Made by a program: the position numbers and the translations under genes | Notes under the pieces: generated by a model | Seen by the model: only the letters and a program-made list of their open reading frames with translations | Databases searched by the model: none | Told to the model about the DNA's origin: nothing | Shown here: positions 25,546 through 34,857 of the stretch, piece by piece | Layout of the letters: each line of letters starts with the position of its first letter | Numbering within the stretch: the stretch's first letter is position 1 | NCBI RefSeq assembly: GCF_900699765.1 | Contig: NZ_CAADHO010000002.1 | Span: forward strand, 124,001-188,000 | Origin: Desulfoluna butyratoxydans | Lineage (GTDB): Bacteria; Desulfobacterota; Desulfobacteria; Desulfobacterales; Desulfolunaceae | Length of the DNA stretch: 64,000 nt | Reading direction: 5' to 3'

Positions 25546-26025
25546 ATGACCCTTGACTGCATCAGCCTGACCATCCTGAAGATCCTTCAGGAAAAAGCCC
25601 GGATCCCCAACGTGGAAGTGGCCCGTCGTGTCAACATGGCCCCTTCGGCTGTTCTGGAACGGATCCGCAAACTGGAAAACCAGGGCTACATCAACGGATA
25701 CGAAGTCATCCTCAACCCCGAAAAATTCGGCAGGAGCCTCATTGCCTTCGTGGACCTGGCCGTGGACGATATCTCGCGTCTGGATGACGCCGGGCAGCGC
25801 CTGGCTGCCCTGGACGAGGTCCAGGAGGTCCATCTCCTTTCGGGAAACACCGGCTTCCGCATCAAGGTCCGGGTGGAGGACACGGCCAGCCTGGCGGCGT
25901 TCCTTGCCAGCCCCCTGGGCTCTCTTGAGGGGCTGCGCCCCACGGCCACCTCCGTGGCCCTGTCAACCTACAAGGAGACCTCCCAGATCCCCCTTTCCGC
26001 AAAGGAGTGTGACCCATGCCCATGA
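25546..26025 (+). CDS. Lrp/AsnC-family transcriptional regulator
   Basis: 159 residues: an N-terminal winged helix-turn-helix (DCISLTILKILQEKARIPNVEVARRVNMAPSAVLERIRKLE, about 3-45) and a C-terminal RAM/ligand-binding beta domain (about 60-140, with LDEVQEVHLLSGNTGFRIKV). Such regulators sense amino acids. Its end overlaps lysA by 10 bp, indicating co-translation and suggesting it controls lysine or diaminopimelate metabolism, and itself through the paired operators upstream. The start follows GGAGAG by 9 nt. Family assignment is firm; the ligand is inferred from context. Confidence 0.93.
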   Translation: MTLDCISLTILKILQEKARIPNVEVARRVNMAPSAVLERIRKLENQGYINGYEVILNPEKFGRSLIAFVDLAVDDISRLDDAGQRLAALDEVQEVHLLSGNTGFRIKVRVEDTASLAAFLASPLGSLEGLRPTATSVALSTYKETSQIPLSAKECDPCP

Positions 26026-27275
26026 GCCCGGACTATACCCAACGCCTCACCCCCGCCCTGCAAGGCATCGCAGACCACTACGGGACCCCCTTTCACATCT
26101 ACGATGAAAAAGGCATCCGAGACACCTGCAGGGAGCTTAAAACGCTCTTTTCCGGCCTCCCCGGGTTCTGCGAATACTTTGCCGTCAAGGCCCTCCCCAA
26201 CCCCGAAATCCTGAAGATTTTCAAGGACGAGGGCTTCGGCTTCGACTGCAGCTCCACACCGGAGCTGGACCTGGCCCGCATGGCCGGAGGCCGGGGCGAG
26301 GAGCTGATGTTCACCTCCAACAACACCAGCGACGAGGAGTTCCGTGCGGCAGCGGCCCACGGCGGGTGCGTCCTGAACCTGGACGACATCACCCTCATCG
26401 ACAAGGTACCGGAGATGCCGGAGCTGATCTGCTTTCGCTACAACCCCGGAAACCGGCGGACGGGCAACGAGATCATCGGAAATCCCATGGAGGCCAAATA
26501 CGGGGTCAGCCACGACCAGCTCGAAGAGGCCTACCGCAAAGCCATGGACAAAGGGGCCACCCGCTTCGGCCTGCACACCATGCTTGCCTCCAACGAGCTG
26601 AACTACAGCTACATGGTGGAGACCGCCGCCATGCTCCTGGACCGCGTCCGGGCCCTGCGCAAAGCACTGGGCATCACCTTTGAGTTCATCAACATCGGCG
26701 GCGGCATGGGCATCCCCTACCAGCCCGGCCAGGACGCCCTGAACGTCCGCGCCATGGCCGAGGAGATCACCGCCCTGTTCAAGGAGTTCCAGGCCGAGGA
26801 AGGCTACATGCCCCGCTTCTTCATGGAGAGCGGCCGCTTCATGGCCGGGCCCCACGGCGCCCTGGTGACCCGGGTGATCAACCGCAAAGAGACTTACCGC
26901 ACCTACGTGGGCGTGGACGCCTGCATGTCTGCTCTCATGCGCCCCGGCATATACGGCGCCTACCACCACATCACCGTGCCGTCCAAGGCAGACGCCCCCG
27001 GCGATACCGTGGTGGACGTGGTGGGCTCCCTGTGTGAAAACAACGACAAGTTTGCCGTACAACGCCCCCTGCCCGCCCTTGAGGACGGGGACCTTCTGCT
27101 CATCCACGACACCGGCGCCCACGGCCACGCCATGGGCTTCAACTACAACGGCAAGATGCGCCCCAAAGAGCTCCTCCTGGAGACCAACGGCGCCGTGCGC
27201 CAGATCCGCCGGGAAGAGACCTTCCAGGACTACACCGCCACCCTGAACTGCGACGCCGACCCGTACATGCCATAA
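26016..27275 (+). CDS. lysA: Diaminopimelate decarboxylase (fold-III PLP enzyme)
   Basis: 419 residues of the alanine-racemase-fold PLP decarboxylases. N-terminal YGTPFHIYDEKGI and EYFAVKALPNPEIL (PLP lysine about residue 58) are typical of LysA. The phosphate-binding loop NIGGGMGIPY, an ESGR variant of the usual EPGR motif, and SLCENNDKF (active-site Cys) near the C-terminus follow. It would convert meso-diaminopimelate to lysine, the last step of the pathway. The ESGR change and the unusual partner (an overlapping Lrp-type regulator) leave room for a related diamine or amino-acid decarboxylase. The start at 26016 has GGAG 8 nt upstream. Confidence 0.82.
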   Translation: MPMSPDYTQRLTPALQGIADHYGTPFHIYDEKGIRDTCRELKTLFSGLPGFCEYFAVKALPNPEILKIFKDEGFGFDCSSTPELDLARMAGGRGEELMFTSNNTSDEEFRAAAAHGGCVLNLDDITLIDKVPEMPELICFRYNPGNRRTGNEIIGNPMEAKYGVSHDQLEEAYRKAMDKGATRFGLHTMLASNELNYSYMVETAAMLLDRVRALRKALGITFEFINIGGGMGIPYQPGQDALNVRAMAEEITALFKEFQAEEGYMPRFFMESGRFMAGPHGALVTRVINRKETYRTYVGVDACMSALMRPGIYGAYHHITVPSKADAPGDTVVDVVGSLCENNDKFAVQRPLPALEDGDLLLIHDTGAHGHAMGFNYNGKMRPKELLLETNGAVRQIRREETFQDYTATLNCDADPYMP

Positions 27276-27327
27276 ACCACATGGCACACCCGAAGGTTTG
27301 TCTAACTTTTTAGTAACTATTCAGCTT

Positions 27328-27536
27328 GCCTCCGGCGGGTCGCTTTTTTGAAAAAAAGCTCCGCAAAAAACTTTCCCAATTCACCCGCCCTTTGTTTTGA
27401 TCGCCCCGAAGGGCGATCAAAACAAAGGGCGGGTGAAGAAATGACGAATGTATTTCGGCGGAGCCTGGAATGTCTATCTTAATACCTGTTTGTCAAACTT
27501 TTCAAAAGTTTGGCCCCCGGCAGGGCCGCCGGAGGC
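27328..27536. repeat. Composite intergenic palindrome with 27-bp perfect stem
   Basis: Left boundary GCCTCCGGCGGG (27328-27339), right boundary CCGCCGGAGGC (ending 27536). It contains an uninterrupted 27-bp stem (27380-27406 with 27411-27437) closed by the tetraloop CGAA, and the 50-nt conserved module in reverse (27487-27536). It lies between the convergent lysA and CoA-transferase genes. Confidence 0.85.
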
Positions 27537-27554
27537 AAAGATAAGCTGAAAAAT

Positions 27555-27593
27555 AAAAAGGGGAGAGACCGCCAGGCGGTCTCTCCCCTTTTT
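27555..27593. terminator. Bidirectional rho-independent terminator
   Basis: Long near-perfect stem GGGGAGAGACCGCC / GGCGGTCTCTCCCC (27560-27573 with 27575-27588) flanked by A5 and T5, between lysA and the convergent CoA-transferase gene. Confidence 0.9.
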
Positions 27594-27639
27594 GTTGAGT
27601 GTTACTGCCTCAAACGAGAGGCATCACGGGCTACCGTGA

Positions 27640-29814
27640 TCAGATGGCCTTTGCGCCCTCCAGGGCAAGCAGAACAACCTTCTGCATCACCTTCTCTTTC
27701 ATGGTCCTGGGGGCGTCCAGGTCGAGGCGCTTGAGGTAGGGACGGGCCGCTTCGGGAACCGGCGCCATCATCTTCTTGATGAGGTCGCGCCCAAGGGCCA
27801 CTTTTTTGTTTGCCCGGGACTTGAACCCTTTCAGGGCTTTGCCGATGATGATCTCCTCATCGGTGAAGTCCGTGCCAAAGGGGAAGGCCTGGAACAGCCC
27901 GTTTTGGCGATGGGGGACCAGGATTTTCTCAAGGCGATCGGGGGTGTTGTTCCTGAAGGCTTCGGGGATCTCGTAGTCCGCAGGGACCTTGCCCTTGGCC
28001 TTGGCCGTGTCCAGGAGCTGCTGCTGGAACCGGGAGTCTGCGATGCAGATCAGGCGGGTCATGGCTACGTGGTCCTGCTGGCCCCTTAAGTCGGCGATGC
28101 CGTACTCCGTCACCACGATGTCCCGCAGGTGACGGGGAATGGTGGTGTGGTTGTACTGCCACACGATGTTGGAGGTGGCACCGGCCCCGGAGCCGCGCGT
28201 GCTTCGTACCATGGTGACGGCTCGGCCGTCGGGCAGGGCGTGGGCCATGGAGATAAAGTTGTACTGCCCGCCGGGCCCGCTGATGATGCGGTGGTCGTCC
28301 AGGCCGTCGGCCACGGTGGCGCCGTTGAGCATGGCCATGAGGGCTGCGTTGATGAACCGCCCGTGCTTGCGCTGGGCCACGCGCAGCTGGTAATCGTCCC
28401 CGTAGAGCTGGTTGATGAAGGCCACGCTGCGCATGTCGATGAGCTTGAGCTGGTCTTCCGGCAGGGCCTTGAGGGTCTCGTAAAAGGCCTCGGGCCCCAC
28501 AAAGAACCCGGCGTAAATCACCACGGCCTGATCCAGGCACTCGCCCAGACAGCCCGCAATCACCGCGTCACGGTTGGCCGCATCGGAAAGATCTGCGGAG
28601 TAGCGGGTTTCGCCGTCCACCAGCTCTTCGCCTTCAAGGACAATCCCCTTCTTGAAAATGCCGAAAGCCGTGAGAAAGGTCACGTCCTTTTCCCGAAGCT
28701 GGGGCCGGATCACCTCACGGTCCAGCAGCACGTTGAGCATTTCAGGGGTCACCTCTTCGGTGATGGTCCCTTCGTTGAGGAGGGTCTGCAGATCCAGATG
28801 CTCGTAGACCTTGCGCTTGAGGACCCCGCACTTGAAGAGCTCGATGAGGGTGTCCACGAACATTTCCGTGGAGCTCATGAGCCCCTCGTCGAACACGTCG
28901 AGGCCGCCCCACTCCTCAATGAGAGTCCCGTATCGTTCCATGACCCCCAGCTCGCCCATGACGGACTTGTAGGCGTCGTTTTCCGTGTGACGCATCATGA
29001 TCCCTGCCACAATGGCATCCCCCAGGGAGCCGATGCCCACCTGCAGGGTTCCGCCGTCCTTGACCAGGGCACTGGCGTGGAGACCGATCATCCAGTCCGT
29101 GGTGCTCACGGATTCTTTGGGAGCGCGGAAGATCTTGAACTCGTAATCGGGGTTTTCGATGATCATGTCGTAGTGACCGGGCTCCACCACGGCGTCCCCG
29201 TACATAAAGGGCATGTCGCCGTTCACCTGGCCGATGATGGCCCGGGGAATGCCGTCCCCTTCGTTGGCCCGGATGTACTCGGCTCCGTCCAGGTGGGTGT
29301 CCGGGTTGCAGCCCATGGAGAGAAAGGTCTTGCCGTCGATCTCTTTTTTGGCCACCAGCTGGGAGATGACGTTGGCCCCCTGGAGCAATCCGTCCCGGAT
29401 GGCGTGGGTGTAGTTGGAACCCAGGTAGTGCTGCTGGGCATGGGGACAGTTCATGAACTGGGCGGTTTTGTTGTAGAACTCCACCAGCTCAAAGTTTTTC
29501 GGGATCTCATTTTTGCGAAGGTCGCCGATGTAATCGAAATCGGGAAAATCGCCCCAGATACGCTCCACAAGGGGTTGCATGAAGCGCCGTTCCAAATCGT
29601 TGCCCCAGGAGGGCTTTTCCAGGGTCACGGCGGTGATGAGGGTGAGGTGCATGGAGGGATCGGTCTTGAGCCTCCGATAGATGGCGTTAACCAGATGGTT
29701 CGGTTTGCCCACGGCCAGCGGGACAGCCATGATGATCTTCTTGCCCACCTTGGCCACCAGATCATCAACACATCGTTCCACATCCTGATAATAGACAGGT
29801 TCTCTTGATTCCAT
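27640..29814 (-). CDS. Large acetyl-CoA hydrolase/CoA-transferase family protein
   Basis: 724 residues, the long version of the AcCoA hydrolase/transferase (class I CoA-transferase) family. Two NagB-like halves are visible. The C-terminal signature TEYGIADLRGQQ is the family hallmark, with SGPGGQYNFISMAHALPDG and the SNIVWQYNHTTIPRH region nearby. The usual members are about 500-630 residues; the extra length is mostly N-terminal and internal. It would move CoA between acetyl-CoA and another carboxylate, or release it, in organic-acid metabolism. The start has AGGAGAGAG just upstream. A palindromic operator overlaps its -10 box. Substrate unknown. Confidence 0.85.
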   Translation of the reverse strand: MESREPVYYQDVERCVDDLVAKVGKKIIMAVPLAVGKPNHLVNAIYRRLKTDPSMHLTLITAVTLEKPSWGNDLERRFMQPLVERIWGDFPDFDYIGDLRKNEIPKNFELVEFYNKTAQFMNCPHAQQHYLGSNYTHAIRDGLLQGANVISQLVAKKEIDGKTFLSMGCNPDTHLDGAEYIRANEGDGIPRAIIGQVNGDMPFMYGDAVVEPGHYDMIIENPDYEFKIFRAPKESVSTTDWMIGLHASALVKDGGTLQVGIGSLGDAIVAGIMMRHTENDAYKSVMGELGVMERYGTLIEEWGGLDVFDEGLMSSTEMFVDTLIELFKCGVLKRKVYEHLDLQTLLNEGTITEEVTPEMLNVLLDREVIRPQLREKDVTFLTAFGIFKKGIVLEGEELVDGETRYSADLSDAANRDAVIAGCLGECLDQAVVIYAGFFVGPEAFYETLKALPEDQLKLIDMRSVAFINQLYGDDYQLRVAQRKHGRFINAALMAMLNGATVADGLDDHRIISGPGGQYNFISMAHALPDGRAVTMVRSTRGSGAGATSNIVWQYNHTTIPRHLRDIVVTEYGIADLRGQQDHVAMTRLICIADSRFQQQLLDTAKAKGKVPADYEIPEAFRNNTPDRLEKILVPHRQNGLFQAFPFGTDFTDEEIIIGKALKGFKSRANKKVALGRDLIKKMMAPVPEAARPYLKRLDLDAPRTMKEKVMQKVVLLALEGAKAI

Positions 29815-29912
29815 AACTCTCTCCTGCTTCCTTACCTTCAGCCCCTCCTGATTGGGCTGTCCCCTTCGGGGCTTCCCATCCCCTCCGGCGAAATGATTCC
29901 TTGATTACATAA

Positions 29913-29930
29913 ATAGAATTGAAATTCTAT
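29913..29930. promoter_or_regulatory. Palindromic operator at the CoA-transferase promoter
   Basis: ATAGAATT-GA-AATTCTAT, a perfect 8-bp inverted repeat with a 2-nt centre, overlapping the -10 hexamer annotated at 29926-29954. The position suggests a repressor site. No regulator gene is adjacent. Confidence 0.65.
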
Positions 29931-29954
29931 AATACAACCCGCTGAGCTTGTAAA
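29926..29954 (-). promoter_or_regulatory. Sigma-70-like promoter of the CoA-transferase gene
   Basis: Minus strand TTTACA (29954-29949), 17 nt, TATAGA (29931-29926), about 110 nt upstream of the start codon. The leader contains two small hairpins (CAGCCC/GGGCTG and CCCC-TTCG-GGGC). Confidence 0.6.
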
Positions 29955-30054
29955 TCACAATTCCCCTGCAAAACGCTACAAAACGTTTCTTACATGATTG
30001 CCTTTGCTTTACAAACGACCCTTTAATGTATCAATGTTCACCACCTTTCCAAAT

Positions 30055-30096
30055 AAAAAACCCCATGCCGAGCAGCGCTCGGCATGGGGTCTTTTT
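30055..30096. terminator. Bidirectional rho-independent terminator
   Basis: Perfect 13-bp stem CCCCATGCCGAGC / GCTCGGCATGGGG (30061-30073 with 30077-30089), flanked by A6 (30055-30060) and CTTTTT (30091-30096). It serves the minus-strand DUF3426 gene. Confidence 0.93.
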
Positions 30097-30133
30097 CAAA
30101 AGCGATGTATCGGGTCAGGACCCGGGCCTTTGG

Positions 30134-32236
30134 CTATTTGATGGCCGCACCCTCCCTGGAGCCCTTGACCACCACGGCAAACTCGGTGAGGTCGTCGGGA
30201 AGCTTTTCAAACACCACCATAAAGGGCACAAGTTGCCCGGGGCTGACCCGCGCGTTGATATTGTCCTTGCCCAGAGTGGTCTTGAGCCTCTGATCGATCT
30301 CTTCCATGGACAGGGTCGCCAGCTCAGCGTCCGTCATGGCATTGCCCGCATAGAACTCCTTGGATTGAACCTCAAGGTTCTCCTTGGTGTAAAGCTGGCC
30401 CAAAAGCTGAATGGAGTGCCGTGTGGTTCCGTAGTTGTTACGCACCTTGCCGGTGATCACAAACAGGTCGCCCAGGCTGGGACTCACCACAAAACGCCCG
30501 GTGACGTCCTGGGTCAGGAGATGGCGGGTCCCGTCGGGATCTTTCTCGGCGGGCTTCACCCAGTCACTCACCAGGGGAATCCCTAAGCCGGAAAGGGTTT
30601 CACGGGCCTTTTCCACGGCGTTGATGGTGGGGATGGCCACCCCCGTCCGGTCCTGGATCTCATCCCGCATGGCGTAAACACCCACGAGGATGGCAAAGAG
30701 AAGGACCACCACCAGGAGAATGGTGAGGAAAATACGCAATCCGCTTCCCCGGCCACCGTCCCGGGCATGGCTTCGGGAAGCCTTGGCCGGCGCCTCGGGC
30801 TCCGGTTCGGGTTCGGGCTCATCAATGCGGACTGCCTCGGCCACCGGTTCGGGGGCAGGCGCCACAGGAGCTGACACGGGCACAGCGGCAACGGCCTCTT
30901 CGGCCTCCGGGGCAAGGTCCAGCTCAAGCTCAAGGTCCACCTCCCCGTTGACGTCGGCTTCCACATCCAGAGGAGTGTCGTCTTTTTCGAGCATCGCCTC
31001 GATGTCGCTGAAATCCGAATCTTCCAGGGTGTCTTTCTCCAGGGGGTCAAACTCCTGGGTCTTCTCATCGCCCTTGAAGTCAAAGTCGAGTTCCAGCTCG
31101 ATGTCATCGTCTTCAGGGCGGTCCTCTCCGGCAGCGGGCTCCTCCTGAAGAAGCCCCTCCAGCTCCGAAAGGTCCAGTTCTTCATCCAGAGAACTCTCCA
31201 GGGAAGCCTGCAGGGGCTCCTCGTCCCCCAGATCGAGATCCAGGTCGAGTTCCATGAACCCGTCTTCGGCGTCGGTGTGGGCCTCGGCCGTGCCTTTCGC
31301 CGCATCCACGGGGCCATCGTCCAGGGAGAGTTCCAACTCACCCAGCCCCCCCATGCTCAAGGCAGCGGCGTCGCCGTCCCCTGCGGAAAATGCCGGGGAC
31401 TCGGCATCTCCCACAAGCTCCACGTCGCTTCCTCCCCCGTCCAGGGAGAGGGCCATTTCAGAAAAATCAAACTCCTCTTCCGGAGCGGCGGGCTCTTTGG
31501 CGGTATCGCCGTCCGGGGCCCCTAAGGCCGCCTCCAGATCAGAGAAATCGAGGTCGTCATCAAACACGGGGGCATCCACCGTCCCCTCGTCATCCAGGGA
31601 GAGGCTCACATCTGCAAAACCGGAATCTTCCTGGCCGGGGGCCTCGGGCTCCAACCCTGCAAGGGACTCTTCCAGGCCGGAAAAATCCAGGGTCTCCTCT
31701 ACTTCGCTGCCCTCGGCCGGAGCCGCAGGCGCCGGACCTTCGTCCAGGGAGAGATCCAGATCCAGATCGGCCAGGTCAAACTCAGAGAGGTCCAGATCAT
31801 CGGGCATGCCCATGTCCGGGCTCGCCTGAAGGTCCAGATCCCCCAAGCCCAGGTCGTCGAGGTCGATATCGTCTATGGACTCGGCAGGAGCCTCCTCGGC
31901 CACGGGTTCAGGTGCCGGTGCCTCGGCGGGCGGTGTTGCCGCGTCAGGAGCGGCCTCTTCACCCGGCTCGTCCTCTTCCAGCCCGAACAAACGATCCAAC
32001 TCCCGGTTGAGTTCGCTTTGCAGGTCGTCGCCTTCATCAAGATTTCGTGGAGCAGGGGCCGCGGGTGCCTCGGCCGGAGGGGCCTGGGGAGGCTCCTCAA
32101 CGGACGGGGCCGCCGTCTCCGAAAAGACTTTGAACACGTGTTTGCAACTTGAGCATCGTACCTTGCTGCCCGTGGGTTTGATCAGTTTATCATCCAGAAC
32201 GAACCTGGAATCACACTCCTGACACGTGATAATCAT
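30134..32236 (-). CDS. Zinc-ribbon/DUF3426 protein with long acidic repeats
   Basis: 700 residues. An N-terminal MJ0042-type zinc ribbon (CQECDSRF...CSSCKHVF, residues 5-35) is followed by a very acidic, low-complexity region of about 450 residues with many variants of a D/E-L-D-F/L-S-D/E-L motif. A membrane helix follows (about residues 525-547, LRIFLTILLVVVLLFAILVGVY), then a DUF3426 domain (C-terminal about 120 residues, VTGRFVVSPSLGDLFVITGKVRNNYG). The zinc ribbon should be cytoplasmic and DUF3426 on the outer face. Function of the family is unknown. The start at 32236 has AGGGGA upstream; hpt is convergent in function only, lying 56 nt upstream on the same strand. Confidence 0.85.
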   Translation of the reverse strand: MIITCQECDSRFVLDDKLIKPTGSKVRCSSCKHVFKVFSETAAPSVEEPPQAPPAEAPAAPAPRNLDEGDDLQSELNRELDRLFGLEEDEPGEEAAPDAATPPAEAPAPEPVAEEAPAESIDDIDLDDLGLGDLDLQASPDMGMPDDLDLSEFDLADLDLDLSLDEGPAPAAPAEGSEVEETLDFSGLEESLAGLEPEAPGQEDSGFADVSLSLDDEGTVDAPVFDDDLDFSDLEAALGAPDGDTAKEPAAPEEEFDFSEMALSLDGGGSDVELVGDAESPAFSAGDGDAAALSMGGLGELELSLDDGPVDAAKGTAEAHTDAEDGFMELDLDLDLGDEEPLQASLESSLDEELDLSELEGLLQEEPAAGEDRPEDDDIELELDFDFKGDEKTQEFDPLEKDTLEDSDFSDIEAMLEKDDTPLDVEADVNGEVDLELELDLAPEAEEAVAAVPVSAPVAPAPEPVAEAVRIDEPEPEPEPEAPAKASRSHARDGGRGSGLRIFLTILLVVVLLFAILVGVYAMRDEIQDRTGVAIPTINAVEKARETLSGLGIPLVSDWVKPAEKDPDGTRHLLTQDVTGRFVVSPSLGDLFVITGKVRNNYGTTRHSIQLLGQLYTKENLEVQSKEFYAGNAMTDAELATLSMEEIDQRLKTTLGKDNINARVSPGQLVPFMVVFEKLPDDLTEFAVVVKGSREGAAIK

Positions 32237-32292
32237 GTGCGCGTCCCCTTTTTCATCATGCGAATGCAACCCATCCTGTCGATCGGCTCTGT

Positions 32293-32811
32293 TTACATTT
32301 CCAAATGGTAAATCCCGGGAAGGTTCCGATAGTCTTCGGCGTAATCCAGGCCATACCCCACCAGAAACCCTTCAAGGATCTCGTGGCAGGCATAATCCAC
32401 CTGGACGTCCATGACGCGGCGTTCCTTCTTGTCCAGAAAGGCGCAGACTTTGACACTTCGGGCACCTTTCTCCTTGAGGTAGTTCACGATGAACCGCAGG
32501 GTCAACCCTGTGTCCACAATGTCTTCCACAACCAGAACATCCATTCCGGTGACATCGAGGTCCAGCTCCTTGGTGACCGTGGTCGTCCCGGAAGACTCGG
32601 CGCTTTTGCCGTAACTGGAGACGCCGAGGAACCCGATTTGTACCGGAACCGTAATCTCACGTGCCAGGTCGGCCATAAAAATAAAGGCCCCTTTCAAGGC
32701 ACCCACCAGGGCCAGTTTGCCGCCCTGGTAGTCATGGGAGATAACTTCCCCCACTTCGGTGATACTTCTAGCGATCTCTTCTTTCGAAAGTACTTCAATA
32801 AGTTCGGACAT
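32293..32811 (-). CDS. hpt: Hypoxanthine phosphoribosyltransferase
   Basis: 172 residues, typical type I phosphoribosyltransferase. The PRPP-binding motif VLVVEDIVDTGLT is intact, the LKGAFIFMADL loop is present, and the VDYACHEILEGFLVGYGLDYAE C-terminal purine-recognition region is standard for HPRT. It salvages hypoxanthine and guanine to IMP and GMP in the cytosol. Confidence 0.95.
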   Translation of the reverse strand: MSELIEVLSKEEIARSITEVGEVISHDYQGGKLALVGALKGAFIFMADLAREITVPVQIGFLGVSSYGKSAESSGTTTVTKELDLDVTGMDVLVVEDIVDTGLTLRFIVNYLKEKGARSVKVCAFLDKKERRVMDVQVDYACHEILEGFLVGYGLDYAEDYRNLPGIYHLEM

Positions 32812-32975
32812 TCTGATTACTTTATCATTACTTTATCCCTTACGCCACACCTGATTACAGACCGGCGTCCGCAAGAGAGTATATGTTCACGCGTTATGAA
32901 TCGGCGGTACCGAAGATAAACATCCGTCTCATGGCCGTATCGCAAAATCAACAGGATGTCAATCATTTTAAGCCA

Positions 32976-33863
32976 TTACAGCCCGCTTTTCGCCAGATCC
33001 TCTACTGCCGCCCGCTGACTATCCGTCAGGGTTTTCGGAAGGGAGATACCAATTCGGACAAACAGGTCGCCTTTGCCCTCCCCTTTCATTTCAGGCAATC
33101 CTTTGCCTGGAATTCGCATCTTTGTCTTGTGCTGGGTACCGGCTGGCACCCGGAGATTGATCTCACCACCGTCCAGGGTGGGCACGGTGATGGTGGTCCC
33201 CAGGAGTGCTTCGGACACCCGGATGTCGGTGTCGTAAATCACGTTCTGCCCGTCGGGGAAAAAGCCCTTTGCCCCCACCACGCGGGATCGGATGTACAGA
33301 TCACCGGCAGGGCCGCCGTACGGACTGGGTTCCCCTTTGCCGGAAAGCCGGAGCTTCTTGCCGTCCACCAGCCCCTTGGGAATGCGCACGTTGATGGTAG
33401 ACGCCCCGCCACCCACGGAGAGGGAACGGGTGGTCCCGGTGTACACCTCTTCCACGGTGAGGGTGATCTCCAGGGTACGGTCCTCACCCTTGGCCTGGCG
33501 CCGGCCCTGGAACCCTCGGCCTCCGCCACGGCCGCATCCGCCATTGCCGAACCCGCCGTTGCCAAACCCACCACCGCCAAAGCCGAACTCCCGAAAGATG
33601 TCCCCGAGATCAAAGCCCCTGAAAATATCTTCCTGACTGTATCGCTGCTGAAACCCCGAGGCCCCGAAGGTATCGTATTCCTTGCGCTTGGCCGGATCGC
33701 TGAGCACAGCGTAGGCCTCGCTGATCTGCTTGAACTTGTCCTCGGCGGCCTTGTCTCCCTTGGTCTTGTCGGGATGGTATTTCATTGCCAGCTTGCGGTA
33801 CGTCTTCTTAATCTCGTCGTCGGAGGCGCCTCGTTCAACGCCCAGTACTTTATAGTAGTCCAT
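32976..33863 (-). CDS. DnaJ-like co-chaperone without zinc finger (CbpA type)
   Basis: 295 residues: J-domain with the HPD tripeptide (KYHPDKTKG, about 27-35), a glycine/phenylalanine/asparagine-rich linker (about 93-118, [17 protein letters not shown]), and two C-terminal substrate-binding domains ([19 protein letters not shown] and [21 protein letters not shown]). The four CxxCxGxG zinc repeats of DnaJ are absent, so it is a class B, CbpA-like, Hsp70 partner. No DnaK or GrpE gene is nearby. Confidence 0.93.
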   Translation of the reverse strand: MDYYKVLGVERGASDDEIKKTYRKLAMKYHPDKTKGDKAAEDKFKQISEAYAVLSDPAKRKEYDTFGASGFQQRYSQEDIFRGFDLGDIFREFGFGGGGFGNGGFGNGGCGRGGGRGFQGRRQAKGEDRTLEITLTVEEVYTGTTRSLSVGGGASTINVRIPKGLVDGKKLRLSGKGEPSPYGGPAGDLYIRSRVVGAKGFFPDGQNVIYDTDIRVSEALLGTTITVPTLDGGEINLRVPAGTQHKTKMRIPGKGLPEMKGEGKGDLFVRIGISLPKTLTDSQRAAVEDLAKSGL

Positions 33864-34041
33864 TTCGTTTGATCCAATCGCAAGAGCCCGGCACGGGAAG
33901 AAACCCTCTTCTTCCCCGGGGTCGGGCCATACGTTATTACCATGTTGTCACCCCGTTTGCTCACCTGCCGGAGATCCAAACGCTTTCGATACAAGGAAAA
34001 TAGGGCCAATGGCCCCACGTGTCAAGGACGTCGCCACAATC

Positions 34042-34857
34042 TTAACCACCGCGGCCGCCGGCCTTGACCAGGCGGTCCAGGCGCAGCCTCTGCCGGTCGT
34101 CAAACAGACGCCTGGCCCCCACGGAAACAGCCAGGACCGCACCGAACCCCGTGCCGGCACTGACAATGAACATGATGAGGATCTGATACTTTACGGCCTC
34201 CATGGGAGGGCTCCCCGCCAGGATCTGGCCGGTCATCATCCCCGGCAGGCTCACGATACCGGCCACGGCCATGGCATTCAAGGTGGGAATCATGGCACTG
34301 CGAATACTCTCGCGCCGGATCTCCCCCACGGCCTCGTCCCAGGTCTGACCGAGGAGCAGGCGCCCTTCGATGACCGCGCTGTCCCGCCAGGCCGTGGACG
34401 TAAGGCGCTCCATGCCGATGGCGATACCCGTCATGGTGTTGCCCAGCATCATGCCCAAAAGGGGAATGGCATACTGGGGGGCATACCAGGGGTCGATACG
34501 GATCACGGTGGAGAGCACCAGGCAGGTAATGGAAAACGAGGAGAGGGTCATGGCGGCCGTGCCCGTTGCAAATCCCCAGGGGCCGGTAAAGCGCCGGGTC
34601 TGACGGCTCATGACTTCACGCCCCGCCGTGGTCACCATGATCACGGCAATGGCGACCAAAAGCAGGGGGTGGGCGTGGTCAAAAAGGGTCTTGAGAACCA
34701 TCCCCACCAGGAGAAGCTGCAAGGTGGTGCGCACGGCGGCCACCACGATCTGACGTGTCACCCCCAGGTTCATGCGAAAGGAGAGCAGGGCCAGGGCCAC
34801 CACCAGCAGGGCGGCAATGGACAGGTCCACCGGGGAGAGAGCGATCACCGAATTCAT
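34042..34857 (-). CDS. fetB: FetB-type ABC transporter permease
   Basis: 271 residues with about seven predicted membrane helices, matching the UPF0014/FetB family. The arginine-rich segment RRFTGPWGF and the EALRRESIRSAMIP-like block IRRESIRSAMIPTLNAM followed by PGMMTGQILAGSPP are conserved in FetB. FetAB exports iron and supports oxidative-stress resistance in E. coli. The start ATG (34857) overlaps the fetA stop in an ATGA arrangement, 7 nt after GGAGG. An in-frame GTG at 34863 is too close to that site. Confidence 0.85.
   Translation of the reverse strand: MNSVIALSPVDLSIAALLVVALALLSFRMNLGVTRQIVVAAVRTTLQLLLVGMVLKTLFDHAHPLLLVAIAVIMVTTAGREVMSRQTRRFTGPWGFATGTAAMTLSSFSITCLVLSTVIRIDPWYAPQYAIPLLGMMLGNTMTGIAIGMERLTSTAWRDSAVIEGRLLLGQTWDEAVGEIRRESIRSAMIPTLNAMAVAGIVSLPGMMTGQILAGSPPMEAVKYQILIMFIVSAGTGFGAVLAVSVGARRLFDDRQRLRLDRLVKAGGRGG

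Noticed and set aside
28129..29808. 559-residue plus-strand open frame
   Set aside because: Shadow of the CoA-transferase gene. It has repeated His/Val/Gly composition and no recognisable domain.
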